Assembly: GCA_009903795.1 (NCBI GenBank)
Contig: WYER01000012.1
Span: 40,549 to 104,548, forward strand
Direction: 5' to 3'
Source of the DNA: Nitrososphaerota archaeon
Lineage (GTDB): Archaea; Thermoproteota; Nitrososphaeria; Conexivisphaerales; UBA164
Length of the DNA stretch: 64,000 nt
How positions within the stretch are numbered: position 1 is the stretch's first letter; each line of letters starts with the position of its first letter. The notes beneath the pieces were generated by a model, which was not told where the DNA came from, ran no database searches, and saw nothing but the letters and a program-made list of their open reading frames with translations. Both the position numbers and the translations under genes were made by a program. Positions 39,541 to 49,842 of this stretch are shown here, piece after piece.

Positions 39541-40529
39541 GCACGACATTAAAGGATAAATTAAAAGAAGCTTTTGAAAAATTTCCGTATGAGACGCATC
39601 AGCTTTTCCTAAGAAATTACATTCCTTTGACTATAGACCCCTTTTCGCTTAGTTATTCGAACGTGTTAGAAAGCTATAACGTAAGCTTTGTAGAAAGCGA
39701 AATTAAACTCAGTGAAGACATGTTCGACAAAAATGCTTTTCTGAACCTTTATTTTTCGCAGAGGGCTAAAAGGTTTGTCTTGTTAAGCGATTCAAGGTTT
39801 GAGAGAGTTTTTGGATCAGGTGCTGGTTTTTTAAGCAAAATTGTTGAAGTAGAAAAAGACTCGACCCTTTATGACTCTTTATCTTTAAATTCAACAGATC
39901 TAGCTTCTGAAGTAGTTGTTTTTTTTATAAAGAAAGGGGTTAAATTTAACCATCTAAAGAAAGTAGAAGGAATAGGGAATTTTCTTTATAATGCTTATTA
40001 CTTTTTAGAAGATGAAGCCTCTGTAAGCGTTAATTCATTTATTTCAGGAAAAATGTACGCACGAGAGAGGATTTATTCGTTTAATCAGGGGTTCTTGAGC
40101 TCATTTAACGCAAAGTTAGGCTATGATCTCGATGAAGCTTCATCAACAGATTCCACAGTGATAATGAAGCTCATGGCATCGAAATCTTCTGCTAATTCGT
40201 ACCAAAAAAGCGTTGTAAGGAAATACTCAAAAACAATACATAAAGGGTTAGTAATAAATACAGCTAAAGGCGTAGAAGGAAACTCATATATCGAGCAAAA
40301 AGCGCTGCTACTTAGTAAAGATTCAAGCGTACAGAATATACCGGGTATGGAACTTGAGATAAATGATATTTATGCAAAACACTCGGCAGCAGTATTTCCA
40401 ATAGACGAAGACCAGCTTTTTTACCTTATGTCAAGAGGTCTTTCTAGAGAAAATTCTATAAAGCTTTTAGCTAAAAACATGTTGAGCGACATTAGAGAGG
40501 CACTAGGGATTACAAATGAACAGTATTGA
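39537..40529 (+). CDS. sufD: SufD
   Basis: SufB/D fold C-terminus: SYIEQKALLLSKDSSVQNIPGMELEINDIYAKHSAAVFPIDEDQLFYLMSRGL; downstream of sufB. Confidence 0.92.
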   Translation: MSTTLKDKLKEAFEKFPYETHQLFLRNYIPLTIDPFSLSYSNVLESYNVSFVESEIKLSEDMFDKNAFLNLYFSQRAKRFVLLSDSRFERVFGSGAGFLSKIVEVEKDSTLYDSLSLNSTDLASEVVVFFIKKGVKFNHLKKVEGIGNFLYNAYYFLEDEASVSVNSFISGKMYARERIYSFNQGFLSSFNAKLGYDLDEASSTDSTVIMKLMASKSSANSYQKSVVRKYSKTIHKGLVINTAKGVEGNSYIEQKALLLSKDSSVQNIPGMELEINDIYAKHSAAVFPIDEDQLFYLMSRGLSRENSIKLLAKNMLSDIREALGITNEQY

Positions 40530-41724
40530 AAAACACATAGATGAAATAAGAAACGATTTCCCTATTTTATCCCTTAAAGATTTTGCATACCTTGACAACG
40601 CAGCCACTTCACAGAAACCTATACAAGTAATTGAAAAAATTAACTTGATTTACAAAACTCTTAACGCAAACGTTCACAGGGGCATATACAAAATAGCTGA
40701 AAATATTACTGAAGAGTACGAACAGTCAAGAAAAGAAATATCAAGCTTTATAAATGCTTCTGAAAACGAAATAATCTTTACGAAGAACACAACAGATTCG
40801 ATTAATTTAGTAGCTTATTCACTCCTCCAAAAGCTTAAAAAAGGGGACAAAGTTGTTACAACTTTTCTGGAACACCATAGTAATCTTCTGCCATGGAGAA
40901 AGATTTCAGAGATAGCAGGATTAAAACTTGAACTTGTTAAAGTTACGCCTGAAGGTTTGATCGATGAAGAAGATTATGAAAAAAAGGTTCAGGATGCCAA
41001 GGTAGTTGCCTTTACTCACGTTTCTAATGTAGCTGGTACTATCGTAGAAGCTAAACAACTCGTTAAAAAGGCCAAAGAAAGCGGAGCCTTAGTTTTGATA
41101 GATGGTGCTCAAGCGGCGCCGCACTTAAAAGTAGATGTACGGGAGCTTGGAACTGATTTTTACGCTTTTTCAGGGCATAAAATGCTTGGACCTACAGGCA
41201 TTGGAATATTATATGGGCGAAAGGAGCTTTTAGAAGATCTCGAACCTCCATTTACAGGCGGTGAAATGGTGAAGGAGGTTCACAAAGAAGGTCAGTCTTG
41301 GAATGACATTCCGTGGAAATTTGAACCGGGTACACCAAACTATGTTGGTGCGATAGGTTTAGCTGAAGCTGTAAAGTACATTAAAAAAATAGGAATAGAT
41401 GAAATAGCTCATTATGAAAAAAAACTTGCAGAATATCTTTTAGAAGCGGTTGAGAAGATAAAAGGCCTTAGGTATGTCGGTCCACAAAAGAATAGAGCTG
41501 CGCTTGTAGCATTTGAAACAAAAGGAATTCATCCTCATGATGTTGCAGCTTTTCTTGATATGAAAGGCATTGCAGTAAGGTCGGGCTGGCACTGCGCACA
41601 GCCGTTGCAAGAAGAACTAGGTTTTTTGAACGGAACAACAAGGGCCAGCCTATATTTTTACAATACTTTTTCAGAAATAGATAAGTTAAAGGTCGCATTA
41701 GAAGAACTTGTGAAAATGGTATGA
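40516..41724 (+). CDS. sufS: Cysteine desulfurase SufS
   Basis: YLDNAATSQKP, LEHHSNLLPW, DFYAFSGHKMLGPTGIGILYG, VRSGWHCAQPLQ. Confidence 0.96.
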   Translation: MNSIEKHIDEIRNDFPILSLKDFAYLDNAATSQKPIQVIEKINLIYKTLNANVHRGIYKIAENITEEYEQSRKEISSFINASENEIIFTKNTTDSINLVAYSLLQKLKKGDKVVTTFLEHHSNLLPWRKISEIAGLKLELVKVTPEGLIDEEDYEKKVQDAKVVAFTHVSNVAGTIVEAKQLVKKAKESGALVLIDGAQAAPHLKVDVRELGTDFYAFSGHKMLGPTGIGILYGRKELLEDLEPPFTGGEMVKEVHKEGQSWNDIPWKFEPGTPNYVGAIGLAEAVKYIKKIGIDEIAHYEKKLAEYLLEAVEKIKGLRYVGPQKNRAALVAFETKGIHPHDVAAFLDMKGIAVRSGWHCAQPLQEELGFLNGTTRASLYFYNTFSEIDKLKVALEELVKMV

Positions 41725-42104
41725 GCTATTTCTTTTATGAAAATATAATGGATCATTATAAGAACCCACGTAACAAAGGGAAGCTTGATTTTTATGATTC
41801 AGAATATGGAGATAGTAACCCTACGTGCGGGGACAGCGTAAAAATTTACCTAAAAGTAAATGGAAACAAGATAGAAAAAATAAGCTTTGAGGGAAGTGGT
41901 TGCGCTCTTTCGATAGCATCATCGTCTATTCTTACCGAAATGGTAAAAGGAACAAATTTAGACGACGCCTTAAATTTAAGCGAGAAAGACATAATGAACG
42001 AGTTAGGGATTAAAGAGCTAGGGCCAAACAGAATAAAATGTGTAGCGCTTCCCGTTAAGGTTTTAAAAATGGCGATATTAAGTTATAAAGCAAAACAGTT
42101 ATAG
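41721..42104 (+). CDS. sufU: SufU/IscU-type scaffold or sulfur-transfer protein
   Basis: HYKNPRNKGKL, NPTCGDSVKIYLK, GSGCALSIASSSI, NRIKCVALPVKVL. Confidence 0.92.
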   Translation: MSYFFYENIMDHYKNPRNKGKLDFYDSEYGDSNPTCGDSVKIYLKVNGNKIEKISFEGSGCALSIASSSILTEMVKGTNLDDALNLSEKDIMNELGIKELGPNRIKCVALPVKVLKMAILSYKAKQL

Positions 42105-42151
42105 CAAAAAGTTATAGTAAAAATCATTAAACCTGTTTTATAAGAAACTTA

Positions 42152-42823
42152 TTGTTGACATCTATAATAGCTGATAACAGGGAAGCAGCTTCAACACTAC
42201 CTTCTCTTTTAAAAGAGTTGGGACTTGATGTTAAATTCGAACAGCTAGCTGTTGGTGATTACGTGCTTTCTGATGAGGTGGCTATAGAGAGGAAAACTAT
42301 AAACGATTTTATATCATCTCTTTTTGACGGTAGACTTTTCAGACAAATTAACGACCTTTCGAATGTTTATAAACAACCAATACTTTTGGTAGAAGGCGAC
42401 ATAACAATCATTCCTAGCTTGGTAAATAACGTTAAAGTTTATTACGGGGCGATTGCTTCGCTTACTATTAATTTTCCTGTTAAGCTAATTTTTGTACCTT
42501 CATTAAATGAGAGCGCCATTTTTATAGAAAGGCTTGTTTACAACCTCCATAAAGAAGGGAGACCTCATAATATAGTTAAAGAAAAAGGACAGAGCCTTAA
42601 AGAACAACAGATAAACATAATCGCTTCCCTTCCTGGGATTGGAGAAAAGCTTGCTGAAAGACTTTTAGCACGTTTTGGAACACCAATAAAAGTGTTAAAC
42701 GCGCCACAAACTTCTTTAGCTGAAGTTATTGGGTCAGCAAAGGCTCGAAAAGTTAAATACGTTCTTGAAAGTGAATTTGAGAAACATTCAGAAACTGAAA
42801 AAGGGCAATCAACATTAATTTAA
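42152..42823 (+). CDS. XPF/ERCC4-type structure-specific nuclease (short form)
   Basis: IIADNRE..., AIERKTINDFISSLFDGRLFRQ nuclease motif, C-terminal HhH2. Confidence 0.92.
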   Translation: MLTSIIADNREAASTLPSLLKELGLDVKFEQLAVGDYVLSDEVAIERKTINDFISSLFDGRLFRQINDLSNVYKQPILLVEGDITIIPSLVNNVKVYYGAIASLTINFPVKLIFVPSLNESAIFIERLVYNLHKEGRPHNIVKEKGQSLKEQQINIIASLPGIGEKLAERLLARFGTPIKVLNAPQTSLAEVIGSAKARKVKYVLESEFEKHSETEKGQSTLI

Positions 42824-42824
42824 T

Positions 42825-43035
42825 TTTTAATTTTGTGGGGGTTAAGAGGCAAAATTACCTAACTTTATGGAAAGTGATGGATAGTAAGTTTCCTAGTAGA
42901 AGTAGGAAATCCGCGTTGCGAGGTAATGAAGCCGCCCTAATGCTCGGAGTACCCATGTGAGCTGCTTATTAATTTATCGGCAATGCTTTTCTGTATCTCT
43001 TATCAAACAATTATTTCACCCCCATAAGCTAGCAG
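42825..43035 (+). mobile_element. Decayed TnpB-type element end
   Basis: TTTTAATTTTGTGGGGGTTAAGAGGCAAAATTACC shares the common end. Confidence 0.45.
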
Positions 43036-43099
43036 TACGTTTGAGCAAATTTTGGATAAATATGTTAAAGAAGTATAAGCATAGCATGCTTACAGATGA

Positions 43100-43700
43100 C
43101 TAAATAAAGTGGATAGTTAAGCAAAAGATTGAAGTCAAGTTAAAGAATGAAGAAATAACTGCTGTTTAAGGAATTTCTGTAAGGAGAGTACAGCAGATAT
43201 ATTCTTTATACAAGAAGAATGGAAGTTTGCCAGTTTTGAAGAAAGTTGGAAGGCATAAAGCAAGCGTTACCGAAGAAGTTATTATCGAAGCCTATGGACA
43301 ATTTAAATCATGCGCCAGCTATTTGGAGAACATAATAAAACAAAAGTATGGATTAAAGATAAACCATATGAAAATAAATTATGTGTTAAAGCAGGAGGGA
43401 CTTGCAATGAATGAGCCTAAAAAGTGGCACAGAAAGAAGTGGATAAGGTATGAGAGAGAATGCTCAAATTCATTGTAACACGTTGATTGGCACGAAATAA
43501 AGGATCCTAGTGGAAGGGTTTATTGTTAATAGTGTATGAATACCCTTCTATATTTATAGTTGGCTATGGAGTTTATCCAACTCCTACATCTGAGTACTTC
43601 GATTTTTGTTGATGAATTTATACACTTGTACAACTTCATAAGGCCACACGGAGCATGTGATGTTGAAAGGCTTGTAACTCCAGCAGTTATAATACTATAA
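43100..43700 (+). pseudogene. IS481-like (rve-type) transposase remnant with internal deletion
   Basis: IKWIVKQKIEVKLKNEEITAV*GISVRRVQQIYSLYKKNGSLPVLKKVGRHKA...KKWIRYERECSNSL*HVDWHEIKDP... then LYNFIRPHGACDVERLVTPA. Confidence 0.77.
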
Positions 43701-43836
43701 GAGGCTTCCTAAAAAGGAGATAATTAAACAGTCATTCTTTGATATGTTGGAAATGGGGTGTAATAATTTGGAAATAAAACAAACAGAAGAGTATATCCGA
43801 AAGAGTTAAAAAGCCGTTATTTAACAAAAATATGTC

Positions 43837-44118
43837 TTGCCTAAGAAAAGAAAAAGCAGAGGAAGGGACAAAGGCTCTAAGGGTAGAAATGAGTACGTTA
43901 CATGTAGCCAATGCGGAGCAAGGGTACCAAGAGATAAAGCTAAAAAAGTAACTGTTAGAGTACCTTTAGTTGATGCCGCATTAGCTAAAGAATTGCAGGC
44001 TAAAGGCGCTTATGTTCCATATACGGTGGTAACTAAATATTACTGCATATCTTGTGCTGTTCATTTTGGGATAGTAAAGGTAAGGCCAAGAGAAGAAAGA
44101 AAGGCAGAAATATCATAA
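43837..44118 (+). CDS. rps26e: Ribosomal protein eS26
   Basis: RGRDKGSKGRNEYVTCSQCGARVPRDKAKK...KYYCISCAVHFGIVKVRPREERK. Confidence 0.95.
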   Translation: MPKKRKSRGRDKGSKGRNEYVTCSQCGARVPRDKAKKVTVRVPLVDAALAKELQAKGAYVPYTVVTKYYCISCAVHFGIVKVRPREERKAEIS

Positions 44119-44129
44119 ATAATTAAAAA

Positions 44130-44978
44130 TTGTTCAAGATTGGGAGAAAGCTCAGAATAAATCTTAACGAGGTTGTTATAATGTTAGTGCTAAATACAAG
44201 CCCTGAATCTTTTTTCCCAGGTTCTGTAAAAAGTTCAGTTAAAGAGATAGAGGATTTTGTGTTGGACGCAACAAAACATGGTGCAAAGATAATAGATGTA
44301 GGAGGTATGAGTACAGCGCCTTACAAAAAAACATTTGTGCCAGAAGAAGTTGAGCTTGAAAGAGTTAAAAAAGCTATGAATGTTCTAAAAGATCTTGCAC
44401 TAGATTTAGAAATATCGATTGATACTCAAAGGAGCAAGGTAATGAGCGTTGCTCTCAACATGGGAGCAACTATAGTAAATGATATCTCGGGTTTCTCTGA
44501 TCCTAACTCATTAAAAATCGCAAAAGACTATTCAGCTTCAGTAATAGCTGTTGCTCATGGTGTTCCAAGTGAAAAGGTTGACCCTGCAGAATACGTTAAA
44601 AAAAATTTAGAAGAAACAATAAAAAAGGCTTTGAATGAAGGAATAGATGAAGAACGCATAATAATAGATCCTGCCATAGGGTTTATTAGGCCTACTTGGA
44701 TAGAAAGCGCCGAATGGGATATCACGGTTCTTGATAACCTTACAAACATTAAATCTTATTTTAATAAACCGTTACTTATAGGGATCTCTAGAAAATCCTT
44801 TATAGGGAAGGTGGCAGGAGAAACAGACCCTGCGAAAAGATTGCCCGGAAGCTTAGCGGCGGAAATTATAAGTGTAGAACGTGGAGCTAATATAGTTAGA
44901 GTGCATGACGTTTATGAAACGGTTCAAGCCTTAAAAATCGCGGAAAAATTGCTAAAATCATTCAAACTTAAGCTCTAG
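44130..44978 (+). CDS. Dihydropteroate synthase-like (FolP family)
   Basis: MLVLNTSPESFFPGS, AKIIDVGGMSTAP, IVNDISG, IIDPAIGF, GISRKSFIG. Confidence 0.85.
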   Translation: MFKIGRKLRINLNEVVIMLVLNTSPESFFPGSVKSSVKEIEDFVLDATKHGAKIIDVGGMSTAPYKKTFVPEEVELERVKKAMNVLKDLALDLEISIDTQRSKVMSVALNMGATIVNDISGFSDPNSLKIAKDYSASVIAVAHGVPSEKVDPAEYVKKNLEETIKKALNEGIDEERIIIDPAIGFIRPTWIESAEWDITVLDNLTNIKSYFNKPLLIGISRKSFIGKVAGETDPAKRLPGSLAAEIISVERGANIVRVHDVYETVQALKIAEKLLKSFKLKL

Positions 44979-44989
44979 AGGAAAACATG

Positions 44990-45900
44990 ATATGCTGCAC
45001 TAAATGCGAATTACTCAGCCCTTACTGAAGCGCATCAAGGTTCCTCAAGCTGCTATGTGAGAAAAGTATTCCATAATCTTGGCAAAATTATAGTCGGAAA
45101 TCTAGTATACTTTCCATAAGAAAAAGCTCATCCTTCAATATTACGATTATGTAAGTCACATCCTTGTCGAATATTAAGTTACAAGAGAGGCAAGCTAACT
45201 CAGACACGTTAAGCTCATGTTATACAAATTGGACAAACTCCTGTCGTCTTAACAAACCTTAACATTAGTGCTAGCCTTTCTCTTCAAGGCGTTATGAATA
45301 CTCCTGTGGAGGTCTCGTAAATATTTTCACTGAATAGCTTTTCTCAAGAGCATATATATTATCGTGAAATACGACTTTTGAGTACCTTGTCGTTACGAAG
45401 TAGGTCACCTTGTTTATTATGACTTTTTATTATTATAAGTTTCTAATTTCTAACGCGTATATAGATACTTTTTATTATCCTTTTTGATCCAATAAGTTAA
45501 GCCGTACTGTATCAAAGGAATTGAATGCACACCCTTGACGAATTTTATCCTGCTTACTTTTGAGGCCTTTTCCTTTAACTTTGAGAGAGCTATCACGTTG
45601 TTATGAAGCATCTTTATTAGAGGTTGTTTCATTTGAGAGGAAAGCATTTCAATTTCTCTTTCATAAAACACGTCACCTACTTAACATTAACAATTTAGCT
45701 TCAATAAGGAGGCAGTTAAGGACGACAAGCCTGGTTTTAGAGATCTTACTTTTCACTTAAACATTCTATCCTGAGACTTTCTCCTAAGCAGTGTTTGTTT
45801 ACTATTTTTCCCATAGGTTTGGAGGCAAAAAATCTCCTTTACTTACTCAAAAAATCTTTCTATAAAGGGAATTTCATCCTCTTAACCCCATAAAGTTAAA
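44990..45900 (-). mobile_element. Decayed TnpB-type element on minus strand, hairpin end at 45871-45900 (left limit approximate)
   Basis: Minus-strand TTTAACTTTATGGGGTTAAGAGGATGAAAT; TnpB N-terminal-like fragment 45450-45671 (IKFVKGVHSIPLIQYGLTYWIKKDNKKYLY). Confidence 0.5.
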
Positions 45901-45957
45901 TAAAAAATTCAGTCAAGTTAAATAAATATATATGTTAGTTATGTTGAGACGACTCAA

Positions 45958-48108
45958 ATGCCTGCTATTGAGTTAAGGGTTTCTGAACCCTATGAAAGAG
46001 ATATTGGGAAATGTAGAGTTAGAATACCTAAAAAATATCTTCAAACTCTTGGAATAAAAAGCGGTGATGCTGTTACTATAACAGGGAAAAGAAAAGCCGC
46101 GGCTTTTGCTTATCCTATTCTCGAAGAATCCAAAGAAGACATAATAATGATGGATTCTACCTTAAGAAGCAATGCAGGTGCGGCTCTTAATGAACGAGTA
46201 AAAATCGAAAAAGCAGAATATGCAGAAGCAAAAAAAGTGTTTTTTGAAGTTTCTAACAAAGAGTTTAAGTTACAAAACAAAGCCCTTAAAACGATATTTA
46301 AGAAAAAGCTTAACAATTTTTTAGTGGTAGAAGGTAATTCTTTTAATGTAAACGTTTTAGGATCCAACATTACTTTTACTATAAGTAGGACAGATCCTAA
46401 TGGTGTTGTCCTTATAACTCAGAAAACTGTTGTCTCTATAGAAAAAAGTAAGAAAACTGTTGAAACAAAGGTAACTTACGAAGATATAGGAGGTTTAAAA
46501 ATGCAACTGCAGACGCTCAGAGAAATGGTAGAGCTTCCACTTAAATATCCATCGCTTTTCAAGAAAGTTGGAATAGAGCCGCCCAGAGGCGTTTTGCTTT
46601 ATGGTCCCCCTGGATGCGGTAAGACTTTAATGGCAAAAGCATTAGCTAATGAAACAAACGCTAAGTTCTTCTCTATAAACGGACCAGAAATAATGAGCAA
46701 ATATTATGGAGAGACAGAAGCAAAACTTAGAGAAATATTTAAGGTAGCAAAAAAGAATGCGCCGGCAATAATATTCATAGATGAGCTAGATTCTATTGCT
46801 CCAAAAAGGAGCGAGGCTTTTGGAGAAGCAGAAGTTAGAGTTGTAGCTCAGCTTCTTACTTTAATGGATGGATTAAAAGACAGGGGTGATGTCATAGTTA
46901 TAGGCGCAACAAACAGAATAGAAGATGTAGACCCTGCTTTAAGAAGACCTGGCAGGTTTGACAGGGAGATTGAAATAGGAGTTCCAAATGAGGATGGTAG
47001 ACTTGAAATACTAAAGATCCATGTTAGAGGAATGCCTTTAGCTGAAGATGTAGATCTTAAGAAATATGCAAGGATGACAGCAGGCTATACCGGCGCAGAT
47101 TTGGCAGCACTTTGCAGAGAAGCAGCTTTCAATGCGATAAGAAGGGTCGCGCCACGTGTTCTGGAAGGTGAAGCTTTAACGGAAGAGAAGCTCAACGAAA
47201 TAAAAGTAAATGATGCAGATTTTATGCAAGCGTATAGACAGATAGTTCCTACTGCATTAAGAGAACTTTATTTTGAGGTGCCAAAAGTTACATGGAACGA
47301 TATAGGGGGTTATCAGGACGTTTTAAAAAAGCTCAGACTTAACTTTGTTGAAGCCATAAAAAATATAGAGAAATTTAAAAGCGTTGGAATAGAGCCGCCC
47401 AGAGGCGTTTTGCTTTATGGTCCCCCTGGATGCGGTAAGACTTTAATGGCAAAAGCATTAGCTAATGAAAGTAAAGCAAACCTGATAACAATAAAAGGAC
47501 CTGAAATACTTAGCAAATGGGTAGGTGAATCGGAAAAGGCCATAAGAGAGATTTTTAGAAAAGCGAAATCATCGGCCCCATCTATAATTTTGTTTGATGA
47601 AATCGACTCGATAACTAAAATTAGAGGAGGAGAATACGAAGCAATTGAATCTTTGGTCAGTCAGCTCATAACCTCCATAGATTCGCTTCAACCTGAGGAC
47701 ATGGTATTTTTAATTGGTACAACAAACAGGCCAGACCTTATAGACCCTTCGCTTTTAAGACCTGGCAGGTTTGACCTTCTTATATACGTTAGGCCACCTA
47801 ATATGCAAGAAAGGGAGGAGATTTTAAAAATTTTGTTAAAAAACACCAAGCTTGATCCCAGCGTAGATATAAGCAAAATAGCCGCATTAACAGAAGGTTA
47901 TTCTGGAGCCGACATAAAATCTGTAGTTAGAGAGGCTGGCATAAGCGCAATAAGCAGAGGATCTACTATAATAAATAGCGAAGATTTTGAAAAAGCTTTA
48001 GCGAACGTAAAACCATCTTTAACACCCCAACTCATCAAGTTTTATGAAGAAATGGAAAAAAGGCTTGAGTCAAGGTTCAATCTACGAATAGGCTCCCCAT
48101 ATACTTAA
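45958..48108 (+). CDS. cdc48: Cdc48/VCP-type AAA ATPase with two AAA modules
   Basis: N-domain; two [22 protein letters not shown] Walker [14 protein letters not shown] and ILFDEIDSI. Confidence 0.97.
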   Translation: MPAIELRVSEPYERDIGKCRVRIPKKYLQTLGIKSGDAVTITGKRKAAAFAYPILEESKEDIIMMDSTLRSNAGAALNERVKIEKAEYAEAKKVFFEVSNKEFKLQNKALKTIFKKKLNNFLVVEGNSFNVNVLGSNITFTISRTDPNGVVLITQKTVVSIEKSKKTVETKVTYEDIGGLKMQLQTLREMVELPLKYPSLFKKVGIEPPRGVLLYGPPGCGKTLMAKALANETNAKFFSINGPEIMSKYYGETEAKLREIFKVAKKNAPAIIFIDELDSIAPKRSEAFGEAEVRVVAQLLTLMDGLKDRGDVIVIGATNRIEDVDPALRRPGRFDREIEIGVPNEDGRLEILKIHVRGMPLAEDVDLKKYARMTAGYTGADLAALCREAAFNAIRRVAPRVLEGEALTEEKLNEIKVNDADFMQAYRQIVPTALRELYFEVPKVTWNDIGGYQDVLKKLRLNFVEAIKNIEKFKSVGIEPPRGVLLYGPPGCGKTLMAKALANESKANLITIKGPEILSKWVGESEKAIREIFRKAKSSAPSIILFDEIDSITKIRGGEYEAIESLVSQLITSIDSLQPEDMVFLIGTTNRPDLIDPSLLRPGRFDLLIYVRPPNMQEREEILKILLKNTKLDPSVDISKIAALTEGYSGADIKSVVREAGISAISRGSTIINSEDFEKALANVKPSLTPQLIKFYEEMEKRLESRFNLRIGSPYT
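46567..46654 (+). repeat. 88-bp exact direct repeat, copy 1 (D1 Walker A)
   Basis: Identical to 47383-47470 by direct comparison. Confidence 0.95.
47383..47470 (+). repeat. 88-bp exact direct repeat, copy 2 (D2 Walker A)
   Basis: Identical to 46567-46654, offset 816 bp. Confidence 0.95.
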
Positions 48109-48140
48109 AAACCACTAAAATAAATATTACGTGAAGGATT

Positions 48141-48617
48141 TTGAAAATACTCTGGGCACCTTGGAGATTAAAGGGTGTAACTGAGAGATCGCAAAGATGC
48201 ATTTTTTGCGATATGATAAGCGAAGACAAGTCGCAGGATGAGAAAAACCTTATAGTTTACAGGGGAAATAAAATATTTATTGTAATGAACAAATATCCTT
48301 ATAATAACGGTCACATAATGCTTGTTCCTTATAGGCACATAACTAAATTTTCAGAACTTAACAATGATGAAATAATTGAAGTATTAGATCTTTTAAAAAA
48401 GCTAGAAAACTGTTACCAAAGGACTATGTCGCCAAATGGTTTTAATTTAGGAGTAAACTTGGGTATAGATGCTGGTGCTGGTTATGAACACCTGCACTTT
48501 CACCTAGTACCTCGTTGGAGGGGTGATACGAATTTCATGCCTGTTATTGCAGATACAAAGGTAATACCAGAAAGCTTGATTAACAGCTATAGAAAACTAA
48601 AAGGCTGTTTTGAATAA
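48141..48617 (+). CDS. HIT-family nucleotide hydrolase/phosphorylase
   Basis: CIFCDMI, NNGHIMLVPYRH, GYEHLHFHLVPRW. Confidence 0.92.
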   Translation: MKILWAPWRLKGVTERSQRCIFCDMISEDKSQDEKNLIVYRGNKIFIVMNKYPYNNGHIMLVPYRHITKFSELNNDEIIEVLDLLKKLENCYQRTMSPNGFNLGVNLGIDAGAGYEHLHFHLVPRWRGDTNFMPVIADTKVIPESLINSYRKLKGCFE

Positions 48618-48712
48618 GCTTCTCAATAAATTTGTACAAGTTTTCTAGCTTCTGTTTTTGACAAAGCAAATGACAAACCTCGCCCTTTCTAGGGCCTGAA
48701 CAGACGTTTGCA

Positions 48713-49543
48713 TCAAATTTTATCTAAAATTTCTTTAGGAATTTCTATATCCACAGCTTTTACGTTTTCAATTACATGTTCAGGCCTTGAAGCGCGTGGT
48801 ATTGGAAAAACAGAGTTCCATCTTAAAAGCCATAAAATTGACAATTGTGCAGGTGTTATTTTTAACTTTTTTGAAATATCAATTATATTTTTATCTTCTA
48901 TAAGCTTTCCATGAGCTAAAGGATAATACGCCATAAAAGCTATTTTTTCTTTCTCACAATAAGGCAGTAAATCTTTTTCAGGTTCCCTGTGCTTAAGATT
49001 ATACTGGTTTTGTATTGCTGTAATATCGTTTTTCCTAAGCGTTTTTCTGGCTTCTATTATATCTTTAAGGTTAAAATTGCTCAATCCTATAAATTTAATC
49101 AAGCCACTTTCTACAGCATCTTCCATAGCAAGCAACGCCTCTCTATTAGAATCTTTGCTGCCGGGAAAGTGGATCAGATAAAGATCTATATACCTTGTTC
49201 CTAGTCTTTGTAAGGATTTCTCAAGACTTTTAAATAACCTTTCCCTTTTTAAATGCGTAGGCCACACCTTTGTTGATAAAAATATTTTATTCCGTGCATA
49301 ACCTTCTATGGCTTTTTTAACTAAAGGTTCTGAGCCATATAACTCGGCTGTATCTATTATGTTTATTCCAGCATCAAGACCAGCCCTTAACGATTGAATT
49401 TTTTTCTCTGCATCTCTTAACCATCCTAACTTGGCTGTAACAATCCATAAAGGATCATAATAAGTTCCCATGCCTATTACAGAGTTTTTTGTACCGCTAT
49501 TTCCAAACTCTTTATATTTCATTTTAAAAATAAAGTTAGGCAA
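48713..49543 (-). CDS. Aldo/keto reductase
   Basis: GINIIDTAELYGSEPLVKKAI, YIDLYLIHFPG, IGLSNFN, PIPRASRPEH. Confidence 0.92.
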   Translation of the reverse strand: MPNFIFKMKYKEFGNSGTKNSVIGMGTYYDPLWIVTAKLGWLRDAEKKIQSLRAGLDAGINIIDTAELYGSEPLVKKAIEGYARNKIFLSTKVWPTHLKRERLFKSLEKSLQRLGTRYIDLYLIHFPGSKDSNREALLAMEDAVESGLIKFIGLSNFNLKDIIEARKTLRKNDITAIQNQYNLKHREPEKDLLPYCEKEKIAFMAYYPLAHGKLIEDKNIIDISKKLKITPAQLSILWLLRWNSVFPIPRASRPEHVIENVKAVDIEIPKEILDKI

Positions 49544-49576
49544 ATGTATATAAATTTAGGGCAAAAAACAATTCAT

Positions 49577-49672
49577 GCGGGGGTCCCCTAGCCAGGTCGA
49601 TGGGGGCAGAAGATGCCTAAGCTCAAGACCTGCTGGCGTAGGCCTTCGTGGGTTCAAATCCCACCCCCCGCA
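49577..49672 (+). tRNA. tRNA-Leu(CAA) with 11-nt intron (49610-49620)
   Basis: Acceptor GCGGGGG/CCCCCGC, T arm GTGGG-TTCAAAT-CCCAC, long variable arm; anticodon stem GCAGG/CCTGC restored after removing AAGATGCCTAA; no CCA encoded. Confidence 0.93.
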
Positions 49673-49842
49673 TTTTAATAAGCTTTATAAGAAAAAACTT
49701 TGGTGAACAACTAAAAACGACTTTGGATTTAACTCAGTTTATGTAACTGATAATCTAACTGCGTTTCGAATATTCTTGAAAATATTAAAACTAACAATGC
49801 TTAAAAGCAACGTTTTATAAGCACAAAATTAAAGATCATTGC

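Noticed and set aside
46567-47470. 88-bp repeat as a mobile element
   Set aside because: In-frame within both AAA Walker A regions of a conserved gene; gene conversion is simpler
49577-49672. tRNA-Leu as a pseudogene because its anticodon stem is broken
   Set aside because: All other stems are perfect and removal of exactly 11 nt restores the anticodon arm, so an intron fits better
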